Shown here: positions 15,407 to 24,261 of the stretch, piece after piece
Layout: each line of letters starts with the position of its first letter
Position numbering within the stretch: the stretch's first letter is position 1
Notes under the pieces: generated by a model
Told to the model about the DNA's origin: nothing
What the model saw: only the letters and a program-made list of their open reading frames with translations
Databases searched by the model: none
Source: an uncultured bacterium
GTDB taxonomy: Bacteria; Verrucomicrobiota; Kiritimatiellia; CAIKKV01; CAITUY01
Assembly: GCA_903895695.1 (NCBI GenBank)
Contig: CAITUY010000116.1
Location: 1-64,000, forward strand
Length of the DNA stretch: 64,000 bases
Reading direction: 5' to 3'
Position numbers and translations under genes: made by a program

Positions 15407-15442
15407 TTCGGTGTTCAGGCTCAGGCAATCCTGAACACTGAA
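15407..15442. repeat. TGTTCAG-word hairpin between lemA and the GH95 gene
   Basis: TTCGGTGTTCAGG (15407-15419) pairs with CCTGAACACTGAA (15430-15442), 13 base pairs with one G-T wobble and a ten-base loop. Further CCGAC and CTGAACC words follow to 15457. The hairpin sits between lemA and GH95, both on the minus strand, and is related to the one at 9602-9674. Confidence 0.7.
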
Positions 15443-15461
15443 TACCGACCGCTGAACCCTC

Positions 15462-16049
15462 TTACGTGAACGCGACTTTGGGAGCCACGCGTTCCGCCGG
15501 CGAATCCACCTCAAACAACTGCGCGGCCGCGAATCCGAACATGTTGGCAACCATCACGGTCGGGAACGTCTCGCGGGCCGTGTTGTACTGCATCACGCTG
15601 TCGTTATAGGCCTGCCGCGCGAAGGAGACCTTGTTTTCGGTCGAGGTCAGTTCCTCCATCAGCGTCATCATGGTCTGGTTAGCCTTGAGGTCCGGGTAGG
15701 CTTCGGCCACGGCGAAGAGGCGGCCGAGCACGCCCGTGAGCTGGCTTTCGGCCTGCATCGCGCCCCGCACAGCGGCGGCATCCGTTGGATTGGCGGCCGC
15801 CCGTTGCGTGGCGGTGGCAGCCATATTGCGGGCCTGGACGACGGCCTCCAACGTCTCGCGCTCGTGTTTGATGTAGCCCTTGGCGGTTTCCACGAGGTTG
15901 GGAATCAGGTCGTACCGGCGCTTGAGCTGCACGTCGATCTGGGCGAACGCGTTCTTGAACATGTTCCGAAGCGTCACCAACCGGTTGTACATGCCGATGA
16001 TCATGAAGGCGATAACGACGACAACACCGATTAGAATCAAGATGGCCAT
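15462..16049 (-). CDS. lemA: LemA family protein
   Basis: The 195-residue protein has an N-terminal transmembrane helix (MAILILIGVVVVIAFMIIG) followed by the helical LemA domain with YNRLVTLRNMFKNAFAQIDV, LKRRYDLIPNLVETAKGYI and YNDSVMQYNTARETFP. LemA proteins are membrane-anchored and widespread; their biochemical role is unclear. AAGGAGAA upstream on the minus strand supports the ATG at 16049. It is divergent from the transglutaminase-like gene at 16235, so the 185 bases between them must hold both promoters. Confidence 0.93.
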   Translation of the reverse strand: MAILILIGVVVVIAFMIIGMYNRLVTLRNMFKNAFAQIDVQLKRRYDLIPNLVETAKGYIKHERETLEAVVQARNMAATATQRAAANPTDAAAVRGAMQAESQLTGVLGRLFAVAEAYPDLKANQTMMTLMEELTSTENKVSFARQAYNDSVMQYNTARETFPTVMVANMFGFAAAQLFEVDSPAERVAPKVAFT

Positions 16050-16157
16050 GGCAGATTCTCCTTGGTAACGAGTTGCTGTTGCGCGGCGTTATACGCCGCC
16101 GCCACGGCAGCGGCAAGCCGAATATGGCCGGCGGCCGGCGGCTGCGCCGCAACGCGG

Positions 16158-16186
16158 TTGACACACTGCCCGCCCCGCCGCATGCT
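16158..16186 (+). promoter_or_regulatory. Possible sigma-70-type promoter for the transglutaminase-like gene
   Basis: TTGACA at 16158-16163 is followed after 17 bases by CATGCT at 16181-16186. The minus-35 matches consensus but the minus-10 is poor. It lies about 50 bases upstream of the ATG at 16235, in the divergent lemA interval. Confidence 0.3.
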
Positions 16187-16234
16187 TGCCGGCGATGTAA
16201 CGGACCGCGCCGGACGCGGCTTCGGGAGAGACTC

Positions 16235-17947
16235 ATGACGAATCAACGCGAACTGGAGCGACGGTCATCCGCGATCACGCTTTCGGACATGGAGATCTTC
16301 ATCTTCCCCGAACTGATGATGGCGCTCCTGCTAGCCAACCTCATGTCGCCCCGCCTGTGGTTGTGGCGCGACGACCCGTGGTTCGCCGGGATGGCCCGCC
16401 TCAAGCCCTACCGCCGGATCACCCGGCTGAAGCAGTTCATCATGGATCACTATGCCTTCAACCTCGACCTCGATACATGGGGGCTTACTACCAAGGACCG
16501 CGAGAAGGAACGGTTTCACGAGTTCATTGACGATGCGACGCTCGCCCGCTCCAATGCCCTGTTCGGCTACGAGGGGGACAAGTACTACTTCGATATCGAC
16601 ATCCGGACGCATTTCGGTTTGGACAAATATACGACCGATACCATCCCGTATTGGAAGACGGAAACCATCGAGGCCATGGACGCGTTTCGACACAAGGAAG
16701 GCTACAGCACCGGCGCCGGCGAGTGTGTCTCGCTTGCCGCGCTCTACGCGGCGGCTTTGTTTGTGGTCGCCCGCATCCCCTTGCGCGACATCTTCCTGAT
16801 GGCGACCCCGCTCCATTCGCAGAACTATGTCGACGTGGATGACGGGATCCTAACGAACAACCGCCGGCTTCTGACCAAAAAGATGTGGTTCAACGGCACG
16901 GCACTGTCGGCCCAGGGCCGGCGGGCGTTGGAGAATGAACAGGTCACGGTGGTCGCGCACGAAACGGGCTTCGTGCATGCGATCTATCCCGAGGCCACGA
17001 TTGCCCCCGACGCCTACGCCCGGCTCGGCGCCAAGCTACGGAGTTTCCTGACCACGCCGCTGACGGACGAAATCCTCGGCAATTATCTTCGCCACCGGCG
17101 CGAGCTGCAGAAATGTTTTCAGCTCCGCCAGCCGATCCGCGGGGTCGACCACTATCTTCCGCTGGAAACCGCGTTTCAGTATGAGGAAGGCTGCTCTTTC
17201 CTGGCGACGGACTCTACGCGGCCGAACTTGCTCGCCGAGATCGAAATGGAGGAGTTTGTACCGACGCGGATCCAGAGCCGCATCGTGCTCAACGACCTGG
17301 AGGCCTTCGTCCGGCAAGAGAAACTCGACCTGATGAAAGAGAGCGACCAGCGCCGGCTCAAGGAGCAGTTTGCTTGCGACTGCATGAATGCGGAATGGGC
17401 AATCGAGAGCCTGATCCGCTTCTGTCACGTCGAGCCGCGCCTGCCGGACCCGGCGGGCCGGCACTTCATCCCACAGGGGGAGCCGCTTGGCCTTACCGCG
17501 GAGATGACTCGTGACGATGTTATCGCCCGCCTGGACTCGATCCGTGGCGGTAATTCCGTGGTTGATCTCGCGTTCTACGCGTACCGCGATTTGAACCGCA
17601 CGGAGGCCGCCCCGTTCGTTAAGGCGGCGCTGGAGCGCAGTCCCGTTTCAATCGCCGGCGCGCGCGGGCTCACCGATGAAGCGGTAGTGGACCGGGTGCG
17701 GTGCCTCGAATCCACCTCCATCTACGATGACCCGGGCCGCCTGGCCCAGCCGGACGAGGTCTGGAACTACGGGCGAGGCGACGGCGCCGAGAAGGCCCTG
17801 CTGCTCGCCAACATCCTGCACGAACGCCATTCCGGGGTCTCCTTGGCTGTGGACATCAGTCCCGAGCAAGCCACGCTGCGCCTGGGTTCCGGAACTTTTG
17901 CGTTCGCGTCGAGCAAAGGACTGCGACCGCAAACCTGGACGGCGTGA
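16235..17947 (+). CDS. Unrecognised protein with a predicted transglutaminase-like core
   Basis: I cannot assign a named family to this 570-residue protein. The strongest clue is GAGECVSLAALYAAALFVVA (Cys164) followed by ATPLHSQNYVDVDDG (His194, Asp200-203). This order of cysteine, histidine and aspartate with the Cys at a helix start is typical of transglutaminase/papain-like folds. An N-terminal hydrophobic stretch (residues 22-42) may associate with membrane but is not a clean signal peptide. The C-terminal 250 residues are soluble and rich in charged helices. The start is supported by GGGAGAG upstream. The gene is divergent from lemA and convergent with a heparinase II/III-like gene. Protease, amidase or inactive scaffold roles are all possible. 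Confidence 0.55.
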   Translation: MTNQRELERRSSAITLSDMEIFIFPELMMALLLANLMSPRLWLWRDDPWFAGMARLKPYRRITRLKQFIMDHYAFNLDLDTWGLTTKDREKERFHEFIDDATLARSNALFGYEGDKYYFDIDIRTHFGLDKYTTDTIPYWKTETIEAMDAFRHKEGYSTGAGECVSLAALYAAALFVVARIPLRDIFLMATPLHSQNYVDVDDGILTNNRRLLTKKMWFNGTALSAQGRRALENEQVTVVAHETGFVHAIYPEATIAPDAYARLGAKLRSFLTTPLTDEILGNYLRHRRELQKCFQLRQPIRGVDHYLPLETAFQYEEGCSFLATDSTRPNLLAEIEMEEFVPTRIQSRIVLNDLEAFVRQEKLDLMKESDQRRLKEQFACDCMNAEWAIESLIRFCHVEPRLPDPAGRHFIPQGEPLGLTAEMTRDDVIARLDSIRGGNSVVDLAFYAYRDLNRTEAAPFVKAALERSPVSIAGARGLTDEAVVDRVRCLESTSIYDDPGRLAQPDEVWNYGRGDGAEKALLLANILHERHSGVSLAVDISPEQATLRLGSGTFAFASSKGLRPQTWTA

Positions 17948-17954
17948 GGGTGCC

Positions 17955-19742
17955 TCAGACCGTAAGCATCAGCGCCGTCTCCAGCCGTCCCGCCGTGTCG
18001 GTCTTGTAGTCCGCCTCGACTTTGTAAAGCGTGTCGCGGTAGTCCCGCAGGGCATGGTCGGCCGGATTTACTGGCGTGACGCGGACCGCGAGCGGCGCGG
18101 GCGCCAGCGTCAGGGTCAAGCGGCCGATCCGCACCGTGGCGCCGGCCTCGACTGTCGGTTCGACCAGCGACCACAGAACCTGCGTCACCGGTACGCCGCC
18201 TGCCGTCCGGAAGGCGTCGGTCAGGACGGCGCTTCCGCCCTGCCGTTCCAGCCGGCGGACCCACTGTTGCAGGGCGGCCTCAGCCGGATACGCCGACGTG
18301 AGGTCGAGTTCCAGGCAGGCGCGCTCGGCGTCCGGCTCCCAGCGCAAGACGTGTCCGGCGGCCTCGCAGCCGGTGCGCTGCTCCTGGCCGTTGATCACCG
18401 GGCAGCAGTGGCCGCGGCTGGAGGCCGACAGATATGTATAACGGCGAGGGCCGAAGAAATCCGTCGTGTAGGTCGGCGCGCCGAGGTCGGGGATCAGCCA
18501 TCGTTCGTCCAGCGCGACCATGAAGTGGCCGAGATCGTTATGGTTGTGCCGCTCGCCGTTATGCCCGCCGGAAAGCGCGACCAGCAGGCGGCCGCCCGGG
18601 GCCGGGATGCGAACCATTGCGGCCTGCTGGTCGGGCAGCCACTGCGTGCCGGACGATGCTTGCAGAACGATCGACGTATCGGGCGTTGCCGCCACCCACT
18701 GCCGGTCGATGGCGTCGAGCGCATTAACAACCTGCCCGAAGGTACGGCACGGGATGTCGGCCGCCTGGCGCGCCCAGCGGCCCATCCACTCCGAACCCGC
18801 CGCTTGGGCCAGCCACGGGACGAACGCAATGTCGGCATCGGCGTGGAGGCCGCCGTCATTGCCGGTGAAGAACGAATCGCCAAATAGGTAGGAGCGGTGG
18901 GGGTATTCGGCCATGGCCTTGAAACGCTTGAGGTCGACCGTCGCCTCGAATTCTGCGCGGGTGAGACGGCTCCAGCCGAGGCAGGCCATGCCAACACCGT
19001 AGGTCCAGTAGCCCACGCCTTCGTCGCACTCGCCGGATTCGGTGAAGGCGTGTTCGAGGAACAGGTTCAGGTCTTTCAGGGCACGCGCGCGCGCTTGCGG
19101 CCGGGGAAGCCCCTGGGCGGCCAACGATTCGCAGGCGACCAGGATGCTGCCGGCGCAGACGCCGGCCCAGTTGTTGATTTGGCCCGCGGGGTTGTCCCAC
19201 CACTCCTTCGAGCCGTCGCCATACGGTTGCAGGATGCGGCGGTCGATTTCGGCGACGATCGAATCGGCAAGAGTCGCGGACACCGAATCGATCCACGGCT
19301 TCAGCGCTTGGCGGAGTTCAGCCATGAAGGCCGCCATCTCGCAAGCGGCCAAGTCGAGCACGGGGCGGGAAGTGGAGGGCAGGTCGTTGCCCGGGAGATG
19401 CGCCGAAACGGCCCATGTCGGCTCGGTGAGCATGGACCAGAGCCAGTCCAGCAGGCGGTCATCGGTGTCGGCGGGGTCGAGTCCGAGTTGGCAGCGCCGG
19501 TAGGCCAGGGCGGCGAGCGTGCCGCGATCGGTCTGCCAGAGGTTGTCCAGGCGTTCGCGGTCGTTCGAGCGTTTCGCGGCCAGATAGTCGCTTGCGGCGA
19601 CGACCGGCGGTCGCACGGGGGCCTTGTCGGCACGGGCCAGCAGGGCGTCGCGCAAGGCGGCGGCGCGTGGGTCCGCACCCATGCGCGTCCAGAAAACACG
19701 GTCGTCGATCGGGTGAAGGGTCACTCTTGTCTCGATTGCCAT
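17955..19742 (-). CDS. Heparinase II/III-like protein
   Basis: The 595-residue protein has an alpha-helical toroid region with PAGQINNWAGVCAGSILVA near residue 190 and HRSYLFGDSFFTGNDGGLH near 290. A beta-sandwich heparinase II/III-like domain follows with GGHNGERHNHNDLGHFMVAL and LIPDLGAPTYTTDFFGP. These are hallmarks of polysaccharide lyases that cleave uronic-acid glycosides (PL families related to heparinase II and oligo-alginate lyase). There is no signal peptide, so it may act on imported oligosaccharides. It is convergent with the transglutaminase-like gene (7-base gap) and divergent from the SASA-like gene. The exact substrate cannot be inferred. Confidence 0.82.
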   Translation of the reverse strand: MAIETRVTLHPIDDRVFWTRMGADPRAAALRDALLARADKAPVRPPVVAASDYLAAKRSNDRERLDNLWQTDRGTLAALAYRRCQLGLDPADTDDRLLDWLWSMLTEPTWAVSAHLPGNDLPSTSRPVLDLAACEMAAFMAELRQALKPWIDSVSATLADSIVAEIDRRILQPYGDGSKEWWDNPAGQINNWAGVCAGSILVACESLAAQGLPRPQARARALKDLNLFLEHAFTESGECDEGVGYWTYGVGMACLGWSRLTRAEFEATVDLKRFKAMAEYPHRSYLFGDSFFTGNDGGLHADADIAFVPWLAQAAGSEWMGRWARQAADIPCRTFGQVVNALDAIDRQWVAATPDTSIVLQASSGTQWLPDQQAAMVRIPAPGGRLLVALSGGHNGERHNHNDLGHFMVALDERWLIPDLGAPTYTTDFFGPRRYTYLSASSRGHCCPVINGQEQRTGCEAAGHVLRWEPDAERACLELDLTSAYPAEAALQQWVRRLERQGGSAVLTDAFRTAGGVPVTQVLWSLVEPTVEAGATVRIGRLTLTLAPAPLAVRVTPVNPADHALRDYRDTLYKVEADYKTDTAGRLETALMLTV

Positions 19743-19929
19743 GGATGATCTCCCGTGAAAGCTGGGACCGTATCGCGCCGCCGCGCACGAGACAATGCGA
19801 ATCGGCGCTCAGCGTGCGTGGCAGGACCGACGAGTTGCCGGCCAACGAAAAGCATTTGCAGTCGCGGCTCCGAAGTGGGAGCATGCCGGCTTTTTCTGTC
19901 AGACCCAACACGCATAGGAGATTGAATTC

Positions 19930-21792
19930 ATGAAGATCGAGGCGGGATTATTCGACCATATGGTCGTCCAGCGTAACCAGAAGAACGTAAGCGAAGCCGA
20001 GTTTTCCGGAACCTGCGGCGGGCAGGGGCCGATCGTGGCGACCGTGCGACAGGGCAAGCGGGTCGTGAAGGGCTTTGCCGCCGCCACGGTGGGGAAGGTC
20101 TCGCGCGGCAAGGTGAGCGGCTGCCTCAAGGGACTCCCGGCCGGCGGACCGTATGACATCGAACTCAAGGCGGGTAACGAGACGCTGTCCGTCAAGGACG
20201 TGCTCGTGGGCGACGTGTGGCTGCTCGGCGGGCAATCCAACATGCAGGGGTGTGGGTACATCCCGAAGAAACCCCTGGCCGTCGATCCCTTGGTGCGCGC
20301 CTTCTACATGGATGATCGCTGGGCGCCGGCCAAAGACCCCATTCATAACATGTGGGACTGCGTGGACCCCGTGCACGTCGACTTGTGCGGGGGCGTGCGC
20401 CCGGGCAAGCCCGCCGCGGATTGGGGCGTCTGCCCCGGCCCGGCCTTCGGGGCCGAAATGCGCCGTCTCACGGGTGTACCGCAGGGGCTCGTTGCCTGCG
20501 GGCATGGCGGCACGTCCATGACGCAATGGGATCCCAAGCGTAAGAATGAGGGCGGCAAGAGCCTGTATGGCGCGACGGAACGGCGCCTGGTCAAGAACGG
20601 CGGTCGCGCCGCAGGACTCGTCTGGTACCAGGGGTGCAGCGACGCAAACGCCGAAGCGGCGCCGCTTTATACCGCGCGGATGAAGGAACTCGTGGCCGCC
20701 CTGCGGCGCGACACCGGAGACAAGGCGCTGCCCGTCGCGATCGTGCAGATCGCGCGCGTGGTCGGCTGGGGCGCAGAAAACGCCGGGCCCTGGAACTCGA
20801 TCCAGGACCAGGAACGGCGGTTGCCGCGCGTCATCAAGGGTCTCACGACGGTGCCGGCGATCGATCTGCCGCTCGATGACGGCATCCATATCAGCGGCAA
20901 GGGACAGTACGTGTTGGGCGTCCGGCTGGCACAGGCCATGCAGGTCCTGCGCGGTGATCGCAAAGCCGGTCTGCCGCCGATCGCTCTCAAGAAGGTGTCC
21001 ATTGAGACCGTCCACGGGCTGGGGGTCGCGGTGGCCGAATTCGAGCATGTGTCGGGAAAACTGTGCGCCGGTAGCCGGCCGAATGGCTTTTCGCTGGTAA
21101 CGACCAGCAGCAGCACCAATCTGTTCGATACTGAACTGGACGGGCCGCGGGTGCGCTTGCGCAGCGGCCTGTCGCCGGCCGCCATGGCTGAAACGGCGTT
21201 GTACTACGGTTACGGCACCGATCCCTACTGCAATATCGTGGACGAGGAGGGGCGATCGCTGCCCGTGTTCGGACCGGTCCGAATGGGCGTTCCGCGCGCC
21301 GTCTCGTCCTTCGCCAGGACGGTCAGGGTAAGCGCGTTCCAGCCTTCGGCAGGCAAGCTCGAGGCACTGGAGTGCCCGGCTTCGCTCGATACGCTCGGGA
21401 TGGCCACGCGCACCTTTGGCGCTGATTTCTGCGATCTTCACGAGGAAATCGGCCAGCATGGCGGCCGCGACGAAGTCGTTTACTTTGCCTGCCGGTTCGC
21501 GTGCAAGGAAGCCATGTCGCTGGCGTTGATTCTCGGCTACGACGGGCCGGTCAAAGGCTGGGTCGACGGCAAGTTTATTGCCCACGACCCGAACGGCGTC
21601 AATCCCGCCGCAGGCGAAAAGTCTAAGGCGCGGTTCAAGGCGGCGGCGGGTGAGCACGAGATCGTGGTCGCCCTCGGCACCAACCGCGGGCTGGCCTGGG
21701 GCATCTTCCTGCGTCTCGAACGTTTCGGCGTGCCGAAGGGACTGCTGCTCAAGGGGCCGCAGGCTTACACGATGCCGGAGTTCCTGGGATAG
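19930..21792 (+). CDS. Sialate O-acetylesterase-like SGNH protein
   Basis: The 620-residue protein contains the SASA family block DVWLLGGQSNMQGCG near residues 96-110, giving the SGNH nucleophile serine, and GLVWYQGCSDANAEAAPLY near residue 225. The His-containing segment DGIHISGKGQYVLG near 317 completes the fold. C-terminal beta-rich domains follow. Family members de-acetylate carbohydrate esters, often on sialic acid or xylan. No signal peptide is visible. AGGAG nine bases upstream supports the ATG at 19930. The next gene starts 11 bases after its stop, so the two are probably one transcript. Confidence 0.82.
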   Translation: MKIEAGLFDHMVVQRNQKNVSEAEFSGTCGGQGPIVATVRQGKRVVKGFAAATVGKVSRGKVSGCLKGLPAGGPYDIELKAGNETLSVKDVLVGDVWLLGGQSNMQGCGYIPKKPLAVDPLVRAFYMDDRWAPAKDPIHNMWDCVDPVHVDLCGGVRPGKPAADWGVCPGPAFGAEMRRLTGVPQGLVACGHGGTSMTQWDPKRKNEGGKSLYGATERRLVKNGGRAAGLVWYQGCSDANAEAAPLYTARMKELVAALRRDTGDKALPVAIVQIARVVGWGAENAGPWNSIQDQERRLPRVIKGLTTVPAIDLPLDDGIHISGKGQYVLGVRLAQAMQVLRGDRKAGLPPIALKKVSIETVHGLGVAVAEFEHVSGKLCAGSRPNGFSLVTTSSSTNLFDTELDGPRVRLRSGLSPAAMAETALYYGYGTDPYCNIVDEEGRSLPVFGPVRMGVPRAVSSFARTVRVSAFQPSAGKLEALECPASLDTLGMATRTFGADFCDLHEEIGQHGGRDEVVYFACRFACKEAMSLALILGYDGPVKGWVDGKFIAHDPNGVNPAAGEKSKARFKAAAGEHEIVVALGTNRGLAWGIFLRLERFGVPKGLLLKGPQAYTMPEFLG

Positions 21793-21802
21793 CGAATCGT
21801 TC

Positions 21803-23146
21803 ATGCGAGCAACAGCGAGTTGTCTTGCTGGTCTAATCGCCGTCGCCTGGCTGGCGACCTGCCGGCCGGCGGCGGCGCAGTGGTCGGTGCAGTCGTTTGG
21901 CAGCGGGGTGCTGACCAACGTATTTGAGGTCAATGTCGGCGACGCCCGTAACGACGGCACGAATCGCGTCTATATTTCCGAGCGGAATGGCCGCGTTATC
22001 GAATGGACTTATACGGGCACGGCGTGGACGAACACGCTCGTCACGAGATGGGTGACCAACCTGGCGCTGGTGGCCATTGGCGCGGTTCGCGGCGACGGCA
22101 CGAACCGGCTCTACTTCACCGAGTACAACACGAACGGGGCGCTGCATGAGGCCCGCTGGACCGGGAGTGCCTGGACCAACACGGTTGTAGACGCGACGCA
22201 TCAGTCGTTCTGCCTGTTCACGGGGACGGGGCGACATGACGGCGTGAATCACCTGTACGTGGGAACGTACGGCGATGCCGCCCATGTCGGACGCGGGCTC
22301 TGGGAGTACACCTATGCGACAGGCGCCTGGAGCAAGCTGTGCCTCCACACCAACGGCATGGACGGCTGCGGCGCAGTCGGAGACTTGTTTAACGACGGCA
22401 CGAACTGCGTGCTTGCCAATACCACCGTGCTCGACGCGTATACTTGGGCCGGCACAAACTACGCGGCAGCGGCGATCGATCACCGCGCCGGGCTGGGGCC
22501 CGACCCCACGGATATCGGCAAAGTGCACAACGATGGGCTCACCCACGTCGTGGCCAATACCGGCACGGGGCGACTGGACTACGTCTATAGCGGCGGGGTT
22601 TGGACGACGAACCGGATCGATGCCACCGGCAAGCGCGGCGATATCCTGGTGGCCCGCCTGAAGTCCGACGGACTCCGCCGGATCTACTCAACCTACACGA
22701 CCGCGAAGGGACCGGTGCGGGAGTTCACCTGGAATAGCGGCTCGGACGCCTATACTACCAGTATCGTTGTGGATGCCACGTCGGGCGCCACGGCCAAACT
22801 GGCCGCGGGCGACGGACGCAACGACGGAGTGGCCCGGCTCTATGCCCCGGATTACGCGGGTGGCCGTGTGCTTGAGATCACGAGCACGAATCCGTTCGTC
22901 TATCCTGTTCCCCGGAGCGACCTATCCTTCGCCGGCGTGGGCCGCACGAACGGCATCCCCGTCCTCGCGCTCACGAATCTTACCGCCGACTGCGACTACA
23001 CCGTGGAGCGCGCACTCGACCTTCCGGGGGGGTGGTCGAACGCGGGAGCCTTTACGGCGGGCGCGGCGGGGACGAACTGGATCGATGCCCAGGCGCCGGG
23101 CCGGACCTTCTACCGGGCTGTCGGCCGGCAAGGCGATCCACGCTAG
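21803..23146 (+). CDS. Secreted seven-repeat beta-propeller protein
   Basis: The 447-residue protein begins with a signal peptide (MRATASCLAGLIAVAWLATC, then RPAAAQ as probable cleavage region). About seven repeats of roughly 50 residues follow, each with a GDxRxDGxxRxY-like core: GDARNDGTNRVYISE, GDGTNRLYFTEY, GRHDGVNHLYVGTY, NDGTNCVL, NDGLTHVVANT, SDGLRRIYSTY and GDGRNDGVARLYAPDY. Seven copies fit a closed beta-propeller. The C-terminal 75 residues form a separate small beta domain ending in TFYRAVGRQ, a style often seen at C-termini of PVC secreted proteins. It probably binds carbohydrate or another surface ligand. It follows the SASA-like gene directly. Confidence 0.7.
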   Translation: MRATASCLAGLIAVAWLATCRPAAAQWSVQSFGSGVLTNVFEVNVGDARNDGTNRVYISERNGRVIEWTYTGTAWTNTLVTRWVTNLALVAIGAVRGDGTNRLYFTEYNTNGALHEARWTGSAWTNTVVDATHQSFCLFTGTGRHDGVNHLYVGTYGDAAHVGRGLWEYTYATGAWSKLCLHTNGMDGCGAVGDLFNDGTNCVLANTTVLDAYTWAGTNYAAAAIDHRAGLGPDPTDIGKVHNDGLTHVVANTGTGRLDYVYSGGVWTTNRIDATGKRGDILVARLKSDGLRRIYSTYTTAKGPVREFTWNSGSDAYTTSIVVDATSGATAKLAAGDGRNDGVARLYAPDYAGGRVLEITSTNPFVYPVPRSDLSFAGVGRTNGIPVLALTNLTADCDYTVERALDLPGGWSNAGAFTAGAAGTNWIDAQAPGRTFYRAVGRQGDPR

Positions 23147-23195
23147 GCAGCCGCGGTTCGGGCACGTCGCGAAGAAGACCGGGTCGAATAAGATA

Positions 23196-23223
23196 TTGAC
23201 GGGGACAAGCCAGCCCGTAGAGT
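23196..23223 (+). promoter_or_regulatory. Predicted promoter for the aldolase gene
   Basis: TTGACG at 23196-23201 and TAGAGT at 23218-23223 are separated by 16 bases and lie just upstream of the aldolase ribosome-binding site. Their position between the propeller stop and fba and the good minus-35 make this a credible sigma-70-type promoter. Confidence 0.5.
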
Positions 23224-23255
23224 ATTCCCCCCTTCAACCCATAGGAGAGCGAACC

Positions 23256-24200
23256 ATGATTGTTTCCACCAAACAGTTGTTCAAACACGCCTACGGCAAG
23301 TATGCCGTTGGCGCGTACAACATCAACAACCTCGAGCAGACCATGGGTCTGTTCCAGGGGTGTATGGACAGCAAGGCCCCGTTCATCATTCAGTTGTCGA
23401 AGGGCGCCCGCCAATACACGCACAAGAAGATGCTCGAGGCCATGCTCAAGACGGCCAACGAGATCTTCCCGGACGCCATCTTCGCCGTGCACCTGGACCA
23501 CGGCGATGAGGCAACCTGCATGGATTGCATCGGCAGCGGCTTCTACAGCTCTGTCATGATCGACGCGAGCGGCGAGACCTTCGAGAAGAACATCGAGATC
23601 ACCAAACGCGTAGCCGATGCGGCGCACGCCAAGGGGATCGCGGTTGAAGCCGAACTGGGCAAACTGGGCGGCGTTGAGGAACACGTGTCGGTTTCCGAGG
23701 CCGATGCCAAGCTGACCGATCCCGCGCAGGCCGCGGAATTCGTCAAGAGGTCCGGCTGCGACAGCCTGGCGTGCGCGATCGGCACGAGCCACGGCGCATT
23801 CAAGTTCACCGGCAAGCAGGGACTGCACTTCGACGTGATCAAGGATATCGCCAAGCTGATGCCTGGTTTCCCGCTGGTCATGCACGGGTCGAGCTCGGTG
23901 CCCGAAGACGAGGTCCGCCGCGTGAACTTCTTCGGCGGCAAGCTGAAGGATGCCAAGGGCGTGAGCGAGAAGGACATCACCAAGGCCGGCACGATGGGCG
24001 TCACCAAGGTGAACATCGACACGGACGGCCGCCTGGTATGGTGCCGCGTCCATCGGGAGCAGTTCGCGCTCTACCCGGAGAATTTCGACCTGCGTCCTCC
24101 GGGGAAGGTCTTCATGGCCGAGTATGCCTGCTACATCGCCGGGAAGAACAAGGTTCTCGGTAGCGCGGGCAAGCTCGAGGAAGTGCGCAAGGTACTGTAA
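23256..24200 (+). CDS. fba: Class II fructose-bisphosphate aldolase
   Basis: The 314-residue protein has the class II aldolase pattern: GAYNINNLEQTMGLFQGC, the zinc-binding HLDHGDEATCMDCI block near residue 80, VEAELGKLGGVEE, GTSHGAFKF and LVMHGSSSVPEDE. NIDTDGRLVW closes the barrel. It catalyses reversible cleavage of fructose 1,6-bisphosphate to dihydroxyacetone phosphate and glyceraldehyde 3-phosphate, in glycolysis or gluconeogenesis. Other ketose bisphosphates are possible for this family. AGGAGA upstream fixes the ATG at 23256. The gene has its own predicted promoter (23196) and intrinsic terminator (24216), so it is likely a single-gene unit. The PPi-type phosphofructokinase at 54751 would supply its substrate. 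Confidence 0.92.
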   Translation: MIVSTKQLFKHAYGKYAVGAYNINNLEQTMGLFQGCMDSKAPFIIQLSKGARQYTHKKMLEAMLKTANEIFPDAIFAVHLDHGDEATCMDCIGSGFYSSVMIDASGETFEKNIEITKRVADAAHAKGIAVEAELGKLGGVEEHVSVSEADAKLTDPAQAAEFVKRSGCDSLACAIGTSHGAFKFTGKQGLHFDVIKDIAKLMPGFPLVMHGSSSVPEDEVRRVNFFGGKLKDAKGVSEKDITKAGTMGVTKVNIDTDGRLVWCRVHREQFALYPENFDLRPPGKVFMAEYACYIAGKNKVLGSAGKLEEVRKVL

Positions 24201-24215
24201 GATTCGGACCTCAAT

Positions 24216-24254
24216 GGGGCGTTCCGCGAAGGCGGCAACGCCCCTTGTTTCTTT
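24216..24254 (+). terminator. Rho-independent terminator after the aldolase gene
   Basis: GGGGCGTTCCGC (24216-24227) pairs with GCGG-C-AACGCCCC (24232-24244) around a four-base loop, with one bulged C, and TTGTTTCTTT follows. The 12-base-pair GC stem plus T-tract is a textbook intrinsic terminator. It ends eight bases before the start of the ABC exporter gene. Confidence 0.85.
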
Positions 24255-24261
24255 CTGGCCA

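Noticed and set aside
21803-23146. DNA-level tandem repeat or CRISPR array
   Set aside because: The periodicity is at protein level in a propeller; the DNA copies are too divergent and contain no regular spacers.
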